Shown here piece after piece: positions 1 to 12,329 of a DNA stretch of 64,000 bases. Origin of the DNA: Panax quinquefolius (taxonomy: Eukaryota; Streptophyta; Magnoliopsida; Apiales; Araliaceae). Where the stretch lies: positions 60,687,322-60,751,321 of the forward strand of contig CM035170.1 in NCBI GenBank assembly GCA_020205615.1. The letters run 5' to 3'. The notes under the pieces are model-generated. The model was not told the DNA's origin and ran no database searches. It saw only the letters and a program-made list of their open reading frames with translations. The number at the start of each line of letters is the position of its first letter. The first letter of the stretch is position 1. Made by a program: the position numbers and the translations under genes.

Positions 1-674
1 TTATAACTCACAATATTTAACAACCAGGTCATTCCCATGAAAGAGGGGGCTTTCCGATAAGGATTTCTCCTTATCACGCGGCAATTAGGTGACCAAACCT
101 CTCCTCGACATAACTTCTAGACATTATCAATATTGCAAATAATAATATGAATAACTTTGTCGCCTCAATTATTGATTTAATAATATAACATATTATGCGA
201 TGATAATCGTGACAATAATTGAATCAATAATATAAGAGATATAATGCAAAGAATTGCAAAGAGTATAATTGAGTATAACCGAGTGACTTTTTTCATGTAA
301 TCATCAATAATCAATACCGTGCAGTATTGCTACTATGCAACCACGCCAGACATTATATACTTTTAACACCGGGTGTTTCAACAGCTTAATCAGTAAAACT
401 TCCGCCGTTATTTTCATAAAGTATTTTTTGTCGTTTTCTCAATCCGACAATAATTCCGTTGCAGGGTCCACCAATGATTGTATCGTCGTACAGATATTCC
501 CCAATAAAAAGAATATTCCCCAACCAATCGAATATTATATAACAACTTGCGTACTTTCAAAATTTATAAATACTACCCACAACTATAACATTATATCAAA
601 TTCACACCATAATATTTAAAAAAAAATTATTTTGAGAAAATTAAATATTAATTCATAAAATCTGGGGTCTCACA
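1..674 (-). mobile_element. Tekay-like LTR fragment (3' LTR of copy A1, cut by window edge)
   Basis: This is the reverse complement of the first part of the family LTR. The LTR start (TGTGAGACCCCAG on the minus strand) lies at 674 and abuts the purine tract of the internal region at 675. It carries the AT-rich U3 segment with the gaatcaataatat and taataatatgaataactt words found in all other copies. The rest of the LTR lies outside the window. The open frame at 335-619 is LTR sequence and not a gene. Confidence 0.85.
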
Positions 675-1285
675 ATCTCCCCTCCTTATAGAATTTTGCC
701 CTCGAAATTTACGTGTACGGTACTTGGTATCTTTGATGGTGAGGATACCTCGACTTCATTTCAAATTCTAACTCTTGAGGTATAACCTTTGAGTGTTGAA
801 TACGATTCTTCTTATCCAAGATTTTAACACGTATCTCCTCAAATGTTAAATCAGTCGTTATCTCGTCCGGTTCTAAATTAATAATGTGGTTCGGGTCGTC
901 CACATATTTACGTAACGTCAATATGTAAAAAAAATGTTATGAACACGCGACATACTTGGCGGTAAACGAGTCTATAAGCCACGCCTTACTTGATCGAGGA
1001 TTTTAAATGGGCCAATTAAATCAAGGGTTGAGATTTCCTCTCTTAAATCGATTCTTGCTTCTAGAATAAGGCCCTCTTGAACCTTTTCTTCAAATTCATC
1101 GATTCAAAAGTGTGTAGCTTGAGCGGCTTTAACTTTATCGATTAAAGTCGATTCTACTCGTATATTCGTTATCTTCACGGGGGTTCGTATATTCGCACTT
1201 GTAAACGCATACGATCTTCTACTCAACGCGTCAGCTACCACGTTCGCTTTTCCACGATGGTATTGAATGATATGATCGTAATCTT
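675..1285 (-). pseudogene. Copy A1 pol remnant: RNase H tail joined to integrase C-terminus
   Basis: On the minus strand this reads the end of RNase H (QYHRGKANVVADALSRRS, about 1,180-1,280), a short linker, and the integrase tail that precedes a chromodomain (KYVDDPNHIINLEPDEI, about 840-910). It ends at the purine tract next to the LTR at 674. It is of the shorter subtype, with the linker reading NIRTPVKITNI. Reverse transcriptase, integrase core and the central chromodomain are absent. At about 1,285 it is cut off and joined directly to the middle of another LTR, so gag is missing. It is a non-functional relic. Confidence 0.8.
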
Positions 1286-2131
1286 TGTGAATAGTAACTC
1301 GTGAATAGTACTCCGACACGAAAAGTGCTCTGAATACCCGAGTGAACAATATAACCTCCAGACATCAATTATCATCGAAATAAATGTCAATTTCAACTAA
1401 CACTAATAATCCCAATACAATGGAACAATCAATTTCATCTTTAATCAACACAACTTATTCATCATTAATACTATAACTCACAATATTTAACAACCAAGTC
1501 GTTCCCTGGAAAGAGGGGGCTTTCCGATAAGGATTGCTCCTTATTGGCGTGCAATTAGGTGACCAAACCTCTCCTTGACAGAACTTCTAGACATTGTCAA
1601 TATTACAAATAATAATATGAATAACTTTGTCATCTCAATTATTGATTTAATAATATAACATATTATGCAGATGATACTGTGACAATAATTGTATCAATAA
1701 TATGGGAGATATGATGCAGCAATTACTATAGCAATAATTGAGTATAACTGAGTGACTTCTCACGTAAGCATCAATAATCAATATTGTGTGCTACTATGTA
1801 ACCACGCGTATTACTGTACTTTTAACACCGGGTGTTTCAACAATTAACGGTAAAACTTTCGCCGTTATTTCCATAAAATATTTTTGTCGATTTCTCAATC
1901 AGACAATAATTCCGTTGTGGGTCGACCAATGATTGTACTGGCCGCATTTGGATATTCCCCCGACAAAAAAGAATATTCCCCACCAATCGAATATTATATA
2001 ACCACTTGCTTACTTTGCAAAATTTGTAAATATTACCCACAACTATAACATTATATCAAATCCACACCATAATATTCAAAAAAATATTTCGAGAAATTTA
2101 AATCTTTATTCATAAAATCAAGGGTCTCACA
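1286..2131 (-). mobile_element. Truncated Tekay-like LTR (3' LTR of copy A2)
   Basis: This minus-strand LTR piece runs from the U3 repeat region (cgtgaatagtaact units at about 1,288-1,320) to the LTR start at 2,131, where it meets the purine tract of A2. The part with the TATA box and the leader repeat array is missing, replaced at 1,285/1,286 by internal sequence of A1. The junction looks like an illegitimate recombination point and not like an element end. Confidence 0.8.
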
Positions 2132-2142
2132 ATCTCCCCTCC

Positions 2143-2802
2143 TTATGGAATTTCGCCTTCAAAATTTACGTGCGTACCTGGAATGCCGAAGAGATGAGGA
2201 TACCTTGACTTCATTTCAGATTCTAACTCTTGAGGTATAACCTTTGAGTTTTGAATACGATCCTCCCTATCCAAGATTTTCAAATGTATCTCATCATACG
2301 TTAAATCATCCGCTATCTCGTCCGGTTCTAAATTAATAATGTGGTTCGGGTCGTCCACATATTTACGTAACATCGATACGTTATGAAAACGCAACACACT
2401 TGACGGTAAAACGAGTCTATAAGCCACAGTTCCTACTCGACCAAGGATTTCAAATGGGCCAATAAAATCGAGGGTTGAGATTTCCTCTCTTCTTCGATTC
2501 TTGCATCTAGAATAACGCCCTCTTGAACCTTCTTCATTCATCAACTCTGAGTATGTAGCTTGAGCGGCTTTAACTTTATCGATTAAAGTCAATTCTAATC
2601 GTATATTCGTTATCTTCACGTGGGTTCCTAGATTCTTTAACTCTATCTTCATCATTTGTAAGTCGTACGAAATGGGTCTTTGTGTTAACAACATCGCACT
2701 CGTAAACGCATACGATCTTCTACTCAACTCGTCAGCTACCACGTTCGCTTTCCCATAATGGTATTGAATGGTACGATCGTAATCTTCAACAGCTCGAGCC
2801 AA
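2143..2802 (-). pseudogene. Copy A2 RNase H tail fused in frame to integrase C-terminus (219 codons open)
   Basis: Reading minus, the open frame begins in the RNase H tail (EDYDRTIQYH, GKANVVADELSRRS), passes through a linker (LLTQRPISYDLQMMKIELK) and a basic stretch (GSRGRYSRCKNRRREE). It then enters the integrase end (FIGPFEILGRVGTVAYRL, HNVSMLRKYVDDPNHI) and the flank of a chromodomain (ESEMKSRYPHLF). The integrase catalytic core between RNase H and this tail is missing, as is the centre of the chromodomain. The same frame is open in copies at 10,667 and 13,046. A conserved 1-base loss just upstream means that the real RNase H start is out of frame. It is either a chance fused frame or a new small protein; no function can be assigned. 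Confidence 0.7.
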
Positions 2803-3500
2803 CGTCTTTGGCGCATGTTACGTTCATTTTAAGTAAAGAAATATTTGAGGGTTTTAGAAATGGGTTTTGTACTGGGGTTAATACAAAATTCTATTTCACG
2901 CTCTAGGGGTAGGCTAAGAAGTCTTCAAAAATACGTCAGGAAATTTATTAACAATAGAAATATCATTCAAAACTGTGACTCTAATCCAAGACTTGGGTAA
3001 CACGTCACATTGATACCTATCAACTTGCCATCGCTATTCATAAATACACCTACGTAAAGTCTGGCTTCGGTGCATTCCACACAAGAAAGTCAACAACGAA
3101 AGGATCGGGGCTCTTTATTTATGGCTTGATATGACAATGATTGACTTTAGTGGTTTAGTTACTTTGAATTCGCATAAGGTTGGTTATAAGTATGAAAGCT
3201 AACAACCTTACGAAAAGCATGATGAGTAGTTAACCAATCGATTCCTAAAATCGCATCAAGGGCAAGTATTTTCAAAGATATAAGATTGACAGGTAACATG
3301 AAACTCTTGATTTGAACAAGATTTATAAATAGTGGAGGTAACGAAGGTTTCTCCCAACTGAGTTTAAACAGATATATCAAAGTCTAACTTCTCCGGAGTT
3401 AACTTCAAACATTGAACACAACTAGGTGCAATAAAAGAGTGTGTAGAACTGGTATCTAACACGGTATAGACTTCGCAAGAGTTTATGTCTAACACACCCG
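2803..3500 (-). pseudogene. Copy A2 protease remnant and RT-deletion junction
   Basis: Minus-strand aspartic protease of the gag-pol frame. The active-site loop at 3,448-3,456 reads DTS in place of DTG, followed by THSF. A second protease signature, LGIDWLTTHHAF, lies at about 3,200-3,250. A TAA stop after FDISV is shared with the copy at 12,482. After the protease come fragments of the RT N-terminal extension and then, without any palm or YVDD segment, the RNase H tail. The enzyme would not be active. Confidence 0.75.
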
Positions 3501-3539
3501 TCATAATTTTATTCAGGTTCCTCATCACGAAAAAAAAAT

Positions 3540-4705
3540 GCTCTCTCTTAAACTACTAGCTTTGGCTTGTCTGGGACATCCTTTGGTGCCTCCATCATAG
3601 CTGAACTTGTCTTCGGTGAACAAAAAAATCGGGCTAAGTGACCTTCTCTTCCACAATTAAAGCATGCTTTTGATGGCATCACGCAGTTTGGACTGATGTG
3701 TCCCTCCCCTCCGCATTTGAAGCATATGATAGGTGGTCGTTCTCCTCCCTTAACAACGGGTGCTGGTGCTGACGTCTTTCCATCATTGTTGAATCTCTTC
3801 TTCTTGAAATATCTATTCTTATTGTTTTGACCATGATTACCACCGAAGTGGTTACCATTTCTGGCATGTTGATTCCCTCCATGCTTATTGTCACCGCTTT
3901 GATGATCAAGTTATCACCCAGATTATCATTTTGTCACCGCTTTTCTTTTGGTAGCGTTGACTCGTTATCGCTCCACTAATCGAGCCCTATTTACAACATC
4001 TGAATACAAACACAGTTTATGAGAAATAAGATATTGACGTATCTCCGGTTTCAAACCTCTTAAAAATATTCGCGTCATTCGCTCCTCATTATCGACCAAA
4101 TGGGATGCAAACCGAGATAACTCCACAAATTTAGCCTCGTATTGCGACACGGTCATATTGTTTTGTTGCAACTTGATAAATTCCACCTCCTTCATGTGAC
4201 GAATGCTTTCGGGAAAGTACTTGTCATTGAACAGCTCTTGGAACTTCTCCCAAGGCATCATGAGTGCATCAAGCTGGGTATATTTTACAGATTTCCACCA
4301 GTGATCTGCCTCTTCACGCAACATAAAGGTGGCAAAGGGAACCTTTTGCTCCTCAGAGAATCCCAAGAAATCAAATATCTTGGTGATCTGGATTAACCAC
4401 GTCTCTGCCTTAAGTGGTTCTGACTTTCCCAGAAACTCTGGTGTTCCCAGCTCCTTGAATTGCTTAGCGGTGACCAACCTTGGGTTGCCATTGTTTCCTC
4501 CTGCATTATGAACAGGAGTGGCCTTCGCCTGATGTAGCATGAATTCTAAAAAGCTCCTAAACATACTGTCGTTCGTCAATTGATCACTGTTGGTGTTTAC
4601 AAGAGGATTATCGCCATCCTGTTGCACATTGTCCTGATTATTGATCTGTGGAGACTCAACGGTCTCCTGTGCTCCATTGCTATTCTCAACATTCTCGGAT
4701 GTCAT
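3540..4705 (-). pseudogene. Copy A2 gag (capsid plus two zinc knuckles), one frameshift
   Basis: The ATG at 4,705 starts MTSENVENSNGAQETVES. An acidic Asn/Gln-rich leader is followed by the retrotransposon gag domain (ETWLIQITKIF, REEADHWW, WEKFQELFNDKYFP, VSQYEAKFVELSRFA). The frame stops at 3,965 because two bases (tg) are lost after the VER codons compared with the copy at 11,873. Beyond that, in another frame, come a His/Asn/Gly-rich basic linker and the nucleocapsid knuckles [14 protein letters not shown] and [14 protein letters not shown], the second lacking its last Cys. In an intact element this polyprotein forms the virus-like particle. The 170 bp between the primer site and the ATG form the leader. 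Confidence 0.85.
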
Positions 4706-4876
4706 TTTCAAATACTGCCACAAAACAAGGGTTAATTGACATCACATATTATCCCTATACTCTGACCGATCAATTAAATACCAAATAAACTTAGGTAGGT
4801 CATACTAGCGAAGGAATTCCCCGTCTCTCCCCTCCTAGTTCTAGTCTCACATCTTAGCCAGGGAAAATATCCCAAA

Positions 4877-4888
4877 GCTTTATACCAA
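4877..4888 (-). promoter_or_regulatory. Degenerate primer-binding site of copy A2
   Basis: On the minus strand this reads ttggtataaagc, directly after the LTR end at about 4,890. It matches the family site tggtatcaaagc with one base lost. That site resembles the 3' end complement of plant initiator tRNA-Met (tggtatcagagc) with one mismatch. It would prime minus-strand DNA synthesis in an active element. Confidence 0.7.
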
Positions 4889-4889
4889 C

Positions 4890-7760
4890 TATGATGCCCC
4901 CAAAATTAGGTATACATCACCCATCTTGAGTCGCCAGATACATGGTACAGAATTCAAATACAACTTAATAATACAATTGTCGTGTACAATACGACAAAAT
5001 ATAAACTTTGAGTTTGAATACACATATTGTCTACTAGAGAGTATACAAACTCAAAAGGAGTCCTCATTACAATTATTATCACATTATTTCACAGAATAGT
5101 GAGGACTACTAATGCTATCATCTGGTCCGCCACTCCGTTCCCCGACTAGTCCCTGCTACGTTCTCATTTCCTGAAGAGAACAATGAAAGTAAAAGAGTGA
5201 GCTCAACTAGCCCAGTAGAAAATACTATGACTAAGATAATGCAGAAAATATTATCGTTAGCCTTCAACTCTGTTAAACGATAAAATATAACAACCATCAA
5301 GTTTAATCTGCAATGAACAAGCAATCCATTAAAAGAGTCAAGTAGGAATAAAATCTACTATCTTTTATGATTTAAAAGGTTTTCATCACTTTTATCGCTA
5401 GGACTCGACAATAAATAATCCACATCATCGAATCACCCCTACACTACTACCAAGGATATACTTTAGTATCACGACCATGAATTATCCATGCACTACTACT
5501 TAATGATAATCATGTTTTCATCAACTATCCCCGATCATGCCATAAAATAATTCATCTTTGCACCTTGGTCAAGAGAATCCATAGCCATAATCATACCAAA
5601 AACTGTCCCATCAATGAACTACGGGCCAATGAGGACTTTTTCCACATCATTTGTAATATTACTACCATGATTACAATCAATAATCCACGGTCATAATCAT
5701 ACCATGTCCATCTATGCACTACAGGCCACAGATGACTTTCAACAAAATATAAGCATGAGGATGATAACAATGATATAAGAATTCAATAAAACAAGTTCAA
5801 GAATTAATTTATCCAGGAACTAATAACGTCCAAATTGTCAACATGATACTTCTTTGTAGAGTAAAATTCAAGAATGCTTAGAAGAATATTTCCATGAAAA
5901 GATACTGGATGAAGCGCAAATATCAACGATATTCCACTAATTTCATGGAGTATGGAAGTCAAAGTTTTAACCAACTTAGTATAATAAAGAATGGAAAAAC
6001 AAAAGAAATCACCATGCATACTGATTGTGATAGACAAACGTGTTATTCCAATAGAATAATAATTAACGGAACCAGGTCATGCTTAAAGCACAAAACATGA
6101 TGTTCCAAATGTAATAATAAAGAACGGAATAATAATGTAAATCACCATGCATGCGGTATTGCATGATGAGTTATTCCAATGTAATACCAATAAAGATTTT
6201 AACCAGTCCTACAAAAAACGCATGCAGCAGATATTCAAATGTAATAATAATAAAGACGGAACCAGTCCCGAGTAAAAAACGCATGCATACATGATATTCC
6301 AAATGAATAATAAATAACGGAATAACAAAAGAATTTCACCAAGTATAGGGTATCCTCACGTATGCAAGTTTATTCCAATGTAATAATAAAGAATGGAATA
6401 ATGTAGTTCTCTTCATGAATAAGAAAGAAATAATACTCCTACCTTAGAAAAAGCGGATATTTGGAATATCGAGGTAGCGAGACTTCTCTTCTTCTTTCTC
6501 TATAAATTTCTCTCTATAATAATCGCTCTAAAGCTTTTGTGAATTGGTGAGAAATGAAAGAAGAATGAACTTCTATTTATAGGAAAATATAGTTTAGATA
6601 ATTGCACGTTTTGGGGCTCGAAATATTACAGTATAATACCTTCCTCTTTTTCTTCACTTTTAATTTAGTCTTGCAAGTATTATCAAACTTGCACCAACTC
6701 CCCTAATAGTAAATAATGTGAATAAATAGTAAATCATGTGACTCAATAGTTCTAATCATGTGATAAAAACAATTACAGTATAATACCTCCATCTATACCT
6801 CCATTTTTAACTTAGTTATGCAAGTATTATCAATCTTGCACCACCACCCCTAATAATATAAGAATGTGAATCAATAGTACCCCGTGAATAGTAACTCGTT
6901 AATAATAACTCATGAATAGTAACTCGTGAATAGTACTCTGACACGAAAAGTTCTCCGAATACCTGAGTGAACAATATAACCTCCAGACATCAATTATCAT
7001 CGAAATAAATGTCAATTTCAACTAACACTAATAATCACAATACAATGGAACAATCAATTTCATCTTTAATCAACACAACTTATTCATCATTAATATTATA
7101 ACTCACAATATTTAACAACCAGGTCATTCCAAGGAAAGAGGGGGCTTTCCGAAAAGGGTTTCTCCTTATTGGCGCGCAATTAGATGACCAAACCTCTCCT
7201 TGACAGAACTTCTAGACATTGTCAATATTGCAAATAATAATATGAATAACTTTATCGTCTCAATTATTGATTTAATAATATAACATATTATGCAGATGAT
7301 ACTATGACAATAATTGAATCAATAATATGAGAGATATGATGCAGCAATTACTATAGCAATAATTGAGTATAACTGGGTGACTTCTCACGTAAGCATCAAT
7401 AATCAATACCGTAGTATTACTACTATGCAACCATGTGTATTCTTCGTACTTTTTAACACCGAAAGTGTTTCAATGCTTAACTAAAAAACTCCGTAGTTAT
7501 TTCCATAAAATATTTTTGTCATTTTCTCAACCAGACAATAATTTTGTTGTGGGGTCGACCAATGATTGTACCGTCTTACGGATATTCCCCGACAAAAAGA
7601 ATATTCCCCAACCAATCGAATATTATATAACCACTTCCTTACTTTGCAAAATTTGTAAATATTGCCCACAGCTATAACATTATATCAAATCCACACCATA
7701 ATATTCAAAAAAATATTTCAAGAAATTTAAATCTTTATTCATAAAATCTGGGGTCTCACA
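4890..7760 (-). mobile_element. Full-length Tekay-like LTR (5' LTR of copy A2)
   Basis: A complete minus-strand LTR of 2,871 bp. Its 3' end (gccccc near 4,895; consensus ggggcgttaca) lies beside the primer site, and its 5' end is TGTGAGACCCC at 7,760. Landmarks are the TATA box at 6,574-6,581, upstream U3 direct repeats at about 6,680-6,945, and the leader stem-loop array at about 5,965-6,420. It sits only 12 bp from the next LTR in the same orientation, so it also served as the 3' LTR of a collapsed element. Confidence 0.88.
6574..6581 (-). promoter_or_regulatory. LTR TATA box
   Basis: Reads TATAAATA on the minus strand within ttttcctataaatagaag, as in all intact family LTRs. A GA-rich leader (gagagaaa) follows about 60-90 bp downstream. 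This is the likely core promoter for element transcription toward lower coordinates. Confidence 0.75.
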
Positions 7761-7772
7761 ATTGACACCAAC
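7761..7772 (-). other. Primer-site scar between two tandem LTRs
   Basis: Twelve bases (attgacaccaac) separate two complete same-strand LTRs. They resemble the reverse complement of the family primer-binding site (ttgataccaac) with one change. The internal region between primer site and purine tract is completely lost, leaving an LTR-scar-LTR arrangement. Recombination between elements, or a collapsed insertion, would explain it. Confidence 0.65.
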
Positions 7773-10655
7773 AAAGACGCCCCCAAAATTAGGTGTACAT
7801 TACCCATCTTGAGTCGCCAGATACATGGTACAGAATTCAAATACAACTTAATAATACAACTGTCGTGTACAATACGATAAAATATAAACTGTGAGTTTGA
7901 ATACACATATTGTCTACTAGAGAGTATACAAACTCAAAAGGAGTCCTCATTATAATTATTATCACACTATTTCATAGAAGAGTTAGGACTACTAATGCTA
8001 TCATCTGGTCCGTCACTCCGTTCCCCGACTAGTCCCTGCTACGTTCTCATTTCCTGAAGAGAACAATGAAAGTAAAAGAGTGAGCTCAACTAGCCCAGTA
8101 GGAAATATTATGACTAAGATAATGCAAAAAATATTATCGTTAGCCTTCAACAGTGTTAAACAGATATAATATAACAACCATCAAGTTTAACTGTAGCGGA
8201 ACAAGCAATCCATTAAAAGAGTCAAGTAGAGAATAAAATCTACTATCTTTTATGATTTAAAAGGTTTTCATCACTTTTATCGCCGGGACTCGACAATAAA
8301 TAATCCACATCATCGAATCACCCCCGCACTACTGACCAAGGATATTCTTTAGTATCACGACCACGAATTATCCATGCACTACTGCTAAAGATAATCATGT
8401 TTTCATCAACGGTCCTGATCATGCCATAAAACAATTCATCTTTGCACCTTGGTAAAGAGAATCCATAGCCATAATCATACCAAAAACTGTCCATCAATGC
8501 ACTACGGGTCAAAGAGGACTTTTTCCACATCATTTGCAATATTACGGTCATGATTACACCGAATAATCCCAGGTCATAATCATACCAAGTCCATCTATGC
8601 ACTAAAGGCCACAGATGACTTTCAACAAAATATAAGCATGAGGATGATGACAATGATATAAGAATTCAATAAAAAAGTTCAAGACTTAATTTATCCAGGA
8701 ACTAATAACGTCCATATTGTCAACATGATACTACTTTGTAGAGTAAATTCAAGAATGCTCAGAAGAATATTTTCATGAAAAGATACTGGATGAAGCGCAA
8801 ATATCAAGGATATTCCACTAATTTCATGGAGTATGGAAGTCAAAGTTTTAACCAACTGAGTATAATAAAGAATGGAATAACAAAAGAAATCACCATGCAC
8901 GTGGTACTTCGCATAGACAGGTTATTCCAACAGAATAATAATTAACGGAACCAAGTCATGCGTAAAGCACAGACAGGATGTTCCAACAGAATAATAAAGA
9001 ACGGAATAATAACAGAAATCACCATGCATGCGGTACTTCGCATAGACAGGTTATTCCAACAGAATACCAATAAAGACGAAACCAGGTCTAACGTAAAACT
9101 CACATACAGGATATTCCAACAAAATAATAATAAAGATTTTAAACCGTGTCCCATGTAAGTAAAACGCATGAATATGATATTCCAACAGAATAATAAAGAA
9201 CGGAATAACAGAAGAATTTCACCAAGTATAGGGTATTCCGTGTATACAGGTTATTCCAACAGAATAATAAATAATGGAATAACAGAAGTTCTCTTCACGA
9301 ATAAGAAAGAAATAATACTCCATACGAGTACAACAAATAATATTCCCTACCTTAGAAGAAACTGGATATAGAAGTAGTGAAGTAGCATAATACTTTTCAT
9401 CTTTCTCCCTATAATTTCTCTCTATAATAATTGCTCTAAAGCTTTTGTGAATTGGTGAGAAATGAAGGAAGAATTAGCTTCTATTTATAGGAAAATATAG
9501 TTTCGATAATTGCACATTTTGGGGCTCGAAATACTACAGTATAATACCTTCCTCTTTTTCTTCACATTTAATTTAGTCCTGCAAGTATTATCAATCTAGC
9601 ACCAACTCCCCTAATAGTAAATCATGTGAATCAATAGTAAAAATCATGTGAATAATTAGTATAATCATGTGAAAAATTAATTACAGTATAGTACCTTCAA
9701 CTATACCTCCATTTTTAACTTAGTCATGCAAGTATTATCAATTTTGCACCACCACCCCTAATAGTATAAGAATGTGAATCAATAGTACCCCGTGAATAAT
9801 AACTCGTGAATAGTAACTCGTGAATAGTACTTCGACACAAAAAGTGCTCCGAATACCCGAGTGAACAATATAACCTCCAGACATCAATTATCATCGAAAT
9901 TAATGTCAATTTCCACTAACACTAATAATCCCAATACAATAGAACAATCAATTCCATCTTTAATCAACACAACTTATTCATCATTAATATTATAACTCAC
10001 AATATTTAACAACCCGTGTCGCTCCCTGTGAAAGAGGGCTTTCAGATAAGGATTTCTCCTTATCAAGCGCCGCAATTAGGTGACCAAACCTCTCCTCGAC
10101 GTAACTTCCATATCATTGTCAATATTGCAAATAATAATACGAATAACTTTGTCGTCTCAATTATTAATTTAATAATAATAAATATTATGCAGATGATACT
10201 GTGATAATAATTGAATCAATAATATGAGAGATATGATGCAGCAATTGCTATAGCAATAATTGAGTATAACTGAGTGACTTCTCACGTAAGCTTCAATAAT
10301 CAATACCGTGTGCTACTATGCAACCACGCATATTACTGTACTTTTAACACCGGGTGTTTAAACAGTTAACGGTAAAACTTCCGCCGTTATTTCCATAAAA
10401 TATTTTTATCATTTTCTCAATCAGACAATAATTCCGCTGTAGGGAATTACCACTAATGATTGTAAATTGCATTTGGATATTCCCCCGACAAAAAGATTAT
10501 TCCCCGACCAATCGAATATTATATAACCACTTGCTTACCTTGCAAAATTGGTAAATATTACCCAGAACTATAACATTATATCAAATCCACACCATAATAT
10601 TCAAAAAAATATTTTGAGAAATTTAAATCTTTATTCATAAAATCTAGGTCTCACA
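7773..10655 (-). mobile_element. Full-length Tekay-like LTR (copy B-minus)
   Basis: A complete minus-strand LTR of about 2.88 kb, from cgcccccaaaatt at the low end to the TG start at 10,655. The leader stem-loop array is at about 8,865-9,290 (tattccaacagaataataaag motif), TATA box at 9,482-9,489, and U3 direct repeats at about 9,785-9,835. It forms one arm of a large inverted repeat with the LTR at 13,717-16,571. Confidence 0.88.
9482..9489 (-). promoter_or_regulatory. LTR TATA box
   Basis: TATAAATA on the minus strand in the same context as the other family LTRs, in a full-length LTR. It points toward lower coordinates. Confidence 0.75.
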
Positions 10656-10666
10656 ATCTCCCTTCC

Positions 10667-11434
10667 TTATGGAATTTCACCCTCGAAATTTACGTGCGTA
10701 CCTGGAATGCCGAAGAGATGAGGATACCCTGGCTTTATTTTAGATTTTAACTCTTGAGGTATAACCTTTGAGTGTTGAATACGATCCTCCTTATCCAAGA
10801 TTTTAAAATTTATCTCACTATATGTTAAATCATCCGCTATCTCGTCCGGTTCTAAATTAATAATATGGTTCGGGTCGTCTACATATTTACGTAACATCGA
10901 TATGTTATGAACACGCAACATACTTGACGGTAAAACGAGTCTATAAGCCACAGTTCCTACTCGACCAAGGATTTCAAATGGGCCAATAAAATTGAGGGTT
11001 GAGATTTCCTCTCTTCTTCGATTCTTGCTTCTAGAATAACGCCCTCTTGAACCTTCTTTATTCATCAGCTCTGAGTATGTAGCTTGAGCGGCTTTAACTT
11101 TATCGATTGAAGTTAATTCTAATCGTATATTCGTTATCTTCACGTGGGTTCCTAGATTCTTTAACTCTATCTTCATCATTTTTAAGTCGTACAAAATGGG
11201 TCTTTGTGTTAACATCATCGCATTCGTAAACGCATACAATCTTCTACTCAACACGTATGCTACCACGTTCACTTTCCCACGATGGTATTGAATGGTACGA
11301 TCATAATCTTCAATAGCTCAAGCCAACTTCTATGGCGCATGTTACATTCGTTTCAAGTAATGAAATATTTGAGGGTTTTAGAAATGGGTTTTGTACTGGG
11401 GTCAATACAAAATTCGATTTCACGCTCTAGGGGT
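10667..11434 (-). pseudogene. Copy B-minus RNase H tail to integrase C-terminus
   Basis: Minus-strand open frame 11,272-10,667 (201 codons), the sister of the frame at 13,046-13,705. The two share YSEINFKILDKEDRIQHS and KSKIKPGYPHLFGIPG, which differ from copy A2. The RNase H tail upstream (to about 11,340) and a short protease-RT linker (to 11,434) follow. At 11,434 the sequence flips to plus-strand gag of another copy, so protease and gag are lost. It has the same missing domains as the other copies. Confidence 0.75.
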
Positions 11435-12298
11435 ATGCAGAGACGTGGTTAAAGTAGATCACCAAGATATTTGATGTCTTGGGATGCTCCGAGGAGCAAA
11501 AGATTCCCTTTACCACCTTTATGATGCGTGAAGAGGCAGATCACTGGTGGGAATCTATAAAACGTACCCAGCCTGAACGCACTCAAGATGCCTTGGGAGA
11601 AGTTCTAAGAGTTGTTCAATGACAAGTACTTTCCCGAAAGCATTCGTCACATGAAGGAGGTGGAATTTATCAAGTTGGAACAAAACAATATGACCGTGTC
11701 GCAATACGAGGCTAAATTTCCAGAGTTATCCCGGTTTGCATCCCATTTGGTCGATAATGAGGAGCGAATGACGCGAATATTTTTAAGAGGTTTGAAACTG
11801 GAGATACGTCAATATCTTATTTCTCATAAACTGTGTTTGTATTCAGATGTTGTAAATAGGGCTCTGTTAGTGGAGCGTGATAACGAGTCAACGCAACCAA
11901 AAGAGAGAAGCCGGCAAAATGATAATACCAGTGATAACAGTCATCAAAGCGGTGACAATAAGCATGGAAGGAATCAACATGCCAGAAATGGTAACCACTT
12001 CGGTGGTAATCATGGTCAAAACAATAAGAATGGACATTTCAAGAAGAGGAGATTCAACAATGATGGAAAGACGTCAGCACTAGCATCCGTTGTTAAGGGA
12101 GGAGAACTACCACCAATCATATGCTTCAAATGCGGAGGGGAGGGACACATTAGTCCAAACTGCGTGATGCCGTCCAAAGCATGCTATAATTGTGGAAGAA
12201 AAGGTCACTTAGCCCGATTTTTTCGTTCATCGAAAACAAGTTCAGCTAGGATGGAGGCACCAAAGGATGTCCCAGACAAGCCAAAGCCAGTACTTTAA
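11435..12298 (+). pseudogene. Copy B-plus gag, 5'-truncated
   Basis: Begins abruptly inside the gag capsid domain (ETWLK, then a stop, then ITKIFDVLG) at the inversion point. A frameshift near 11,575-11,600 precedes a 228-codon open stretch from about 11,612. That stretch holds FNDKYFPESIRHMKEVEFI, a His/Asn/Gly-rich linker and knuckles [14 protein letters not shown] (codons 171-184) and CYNCGRKGHLARFF (191-204, final Cys replaced by Phe). The promoter, leader and gag start are absent, so it cannot be expressed as such. Confidence 0.8.
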
Positions 12299-12329
12299 GA
12301 GAGAGCATTTTTTTTTCGTGATGAGGAAC

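Noticed and set aside
4142..4511. Open frames antisense to gag (also at 17,067, 29,495 and 40,243).
   Set aside because: Mirror frames produced by gag codon use; they track gag similarity and carry no protein signature.
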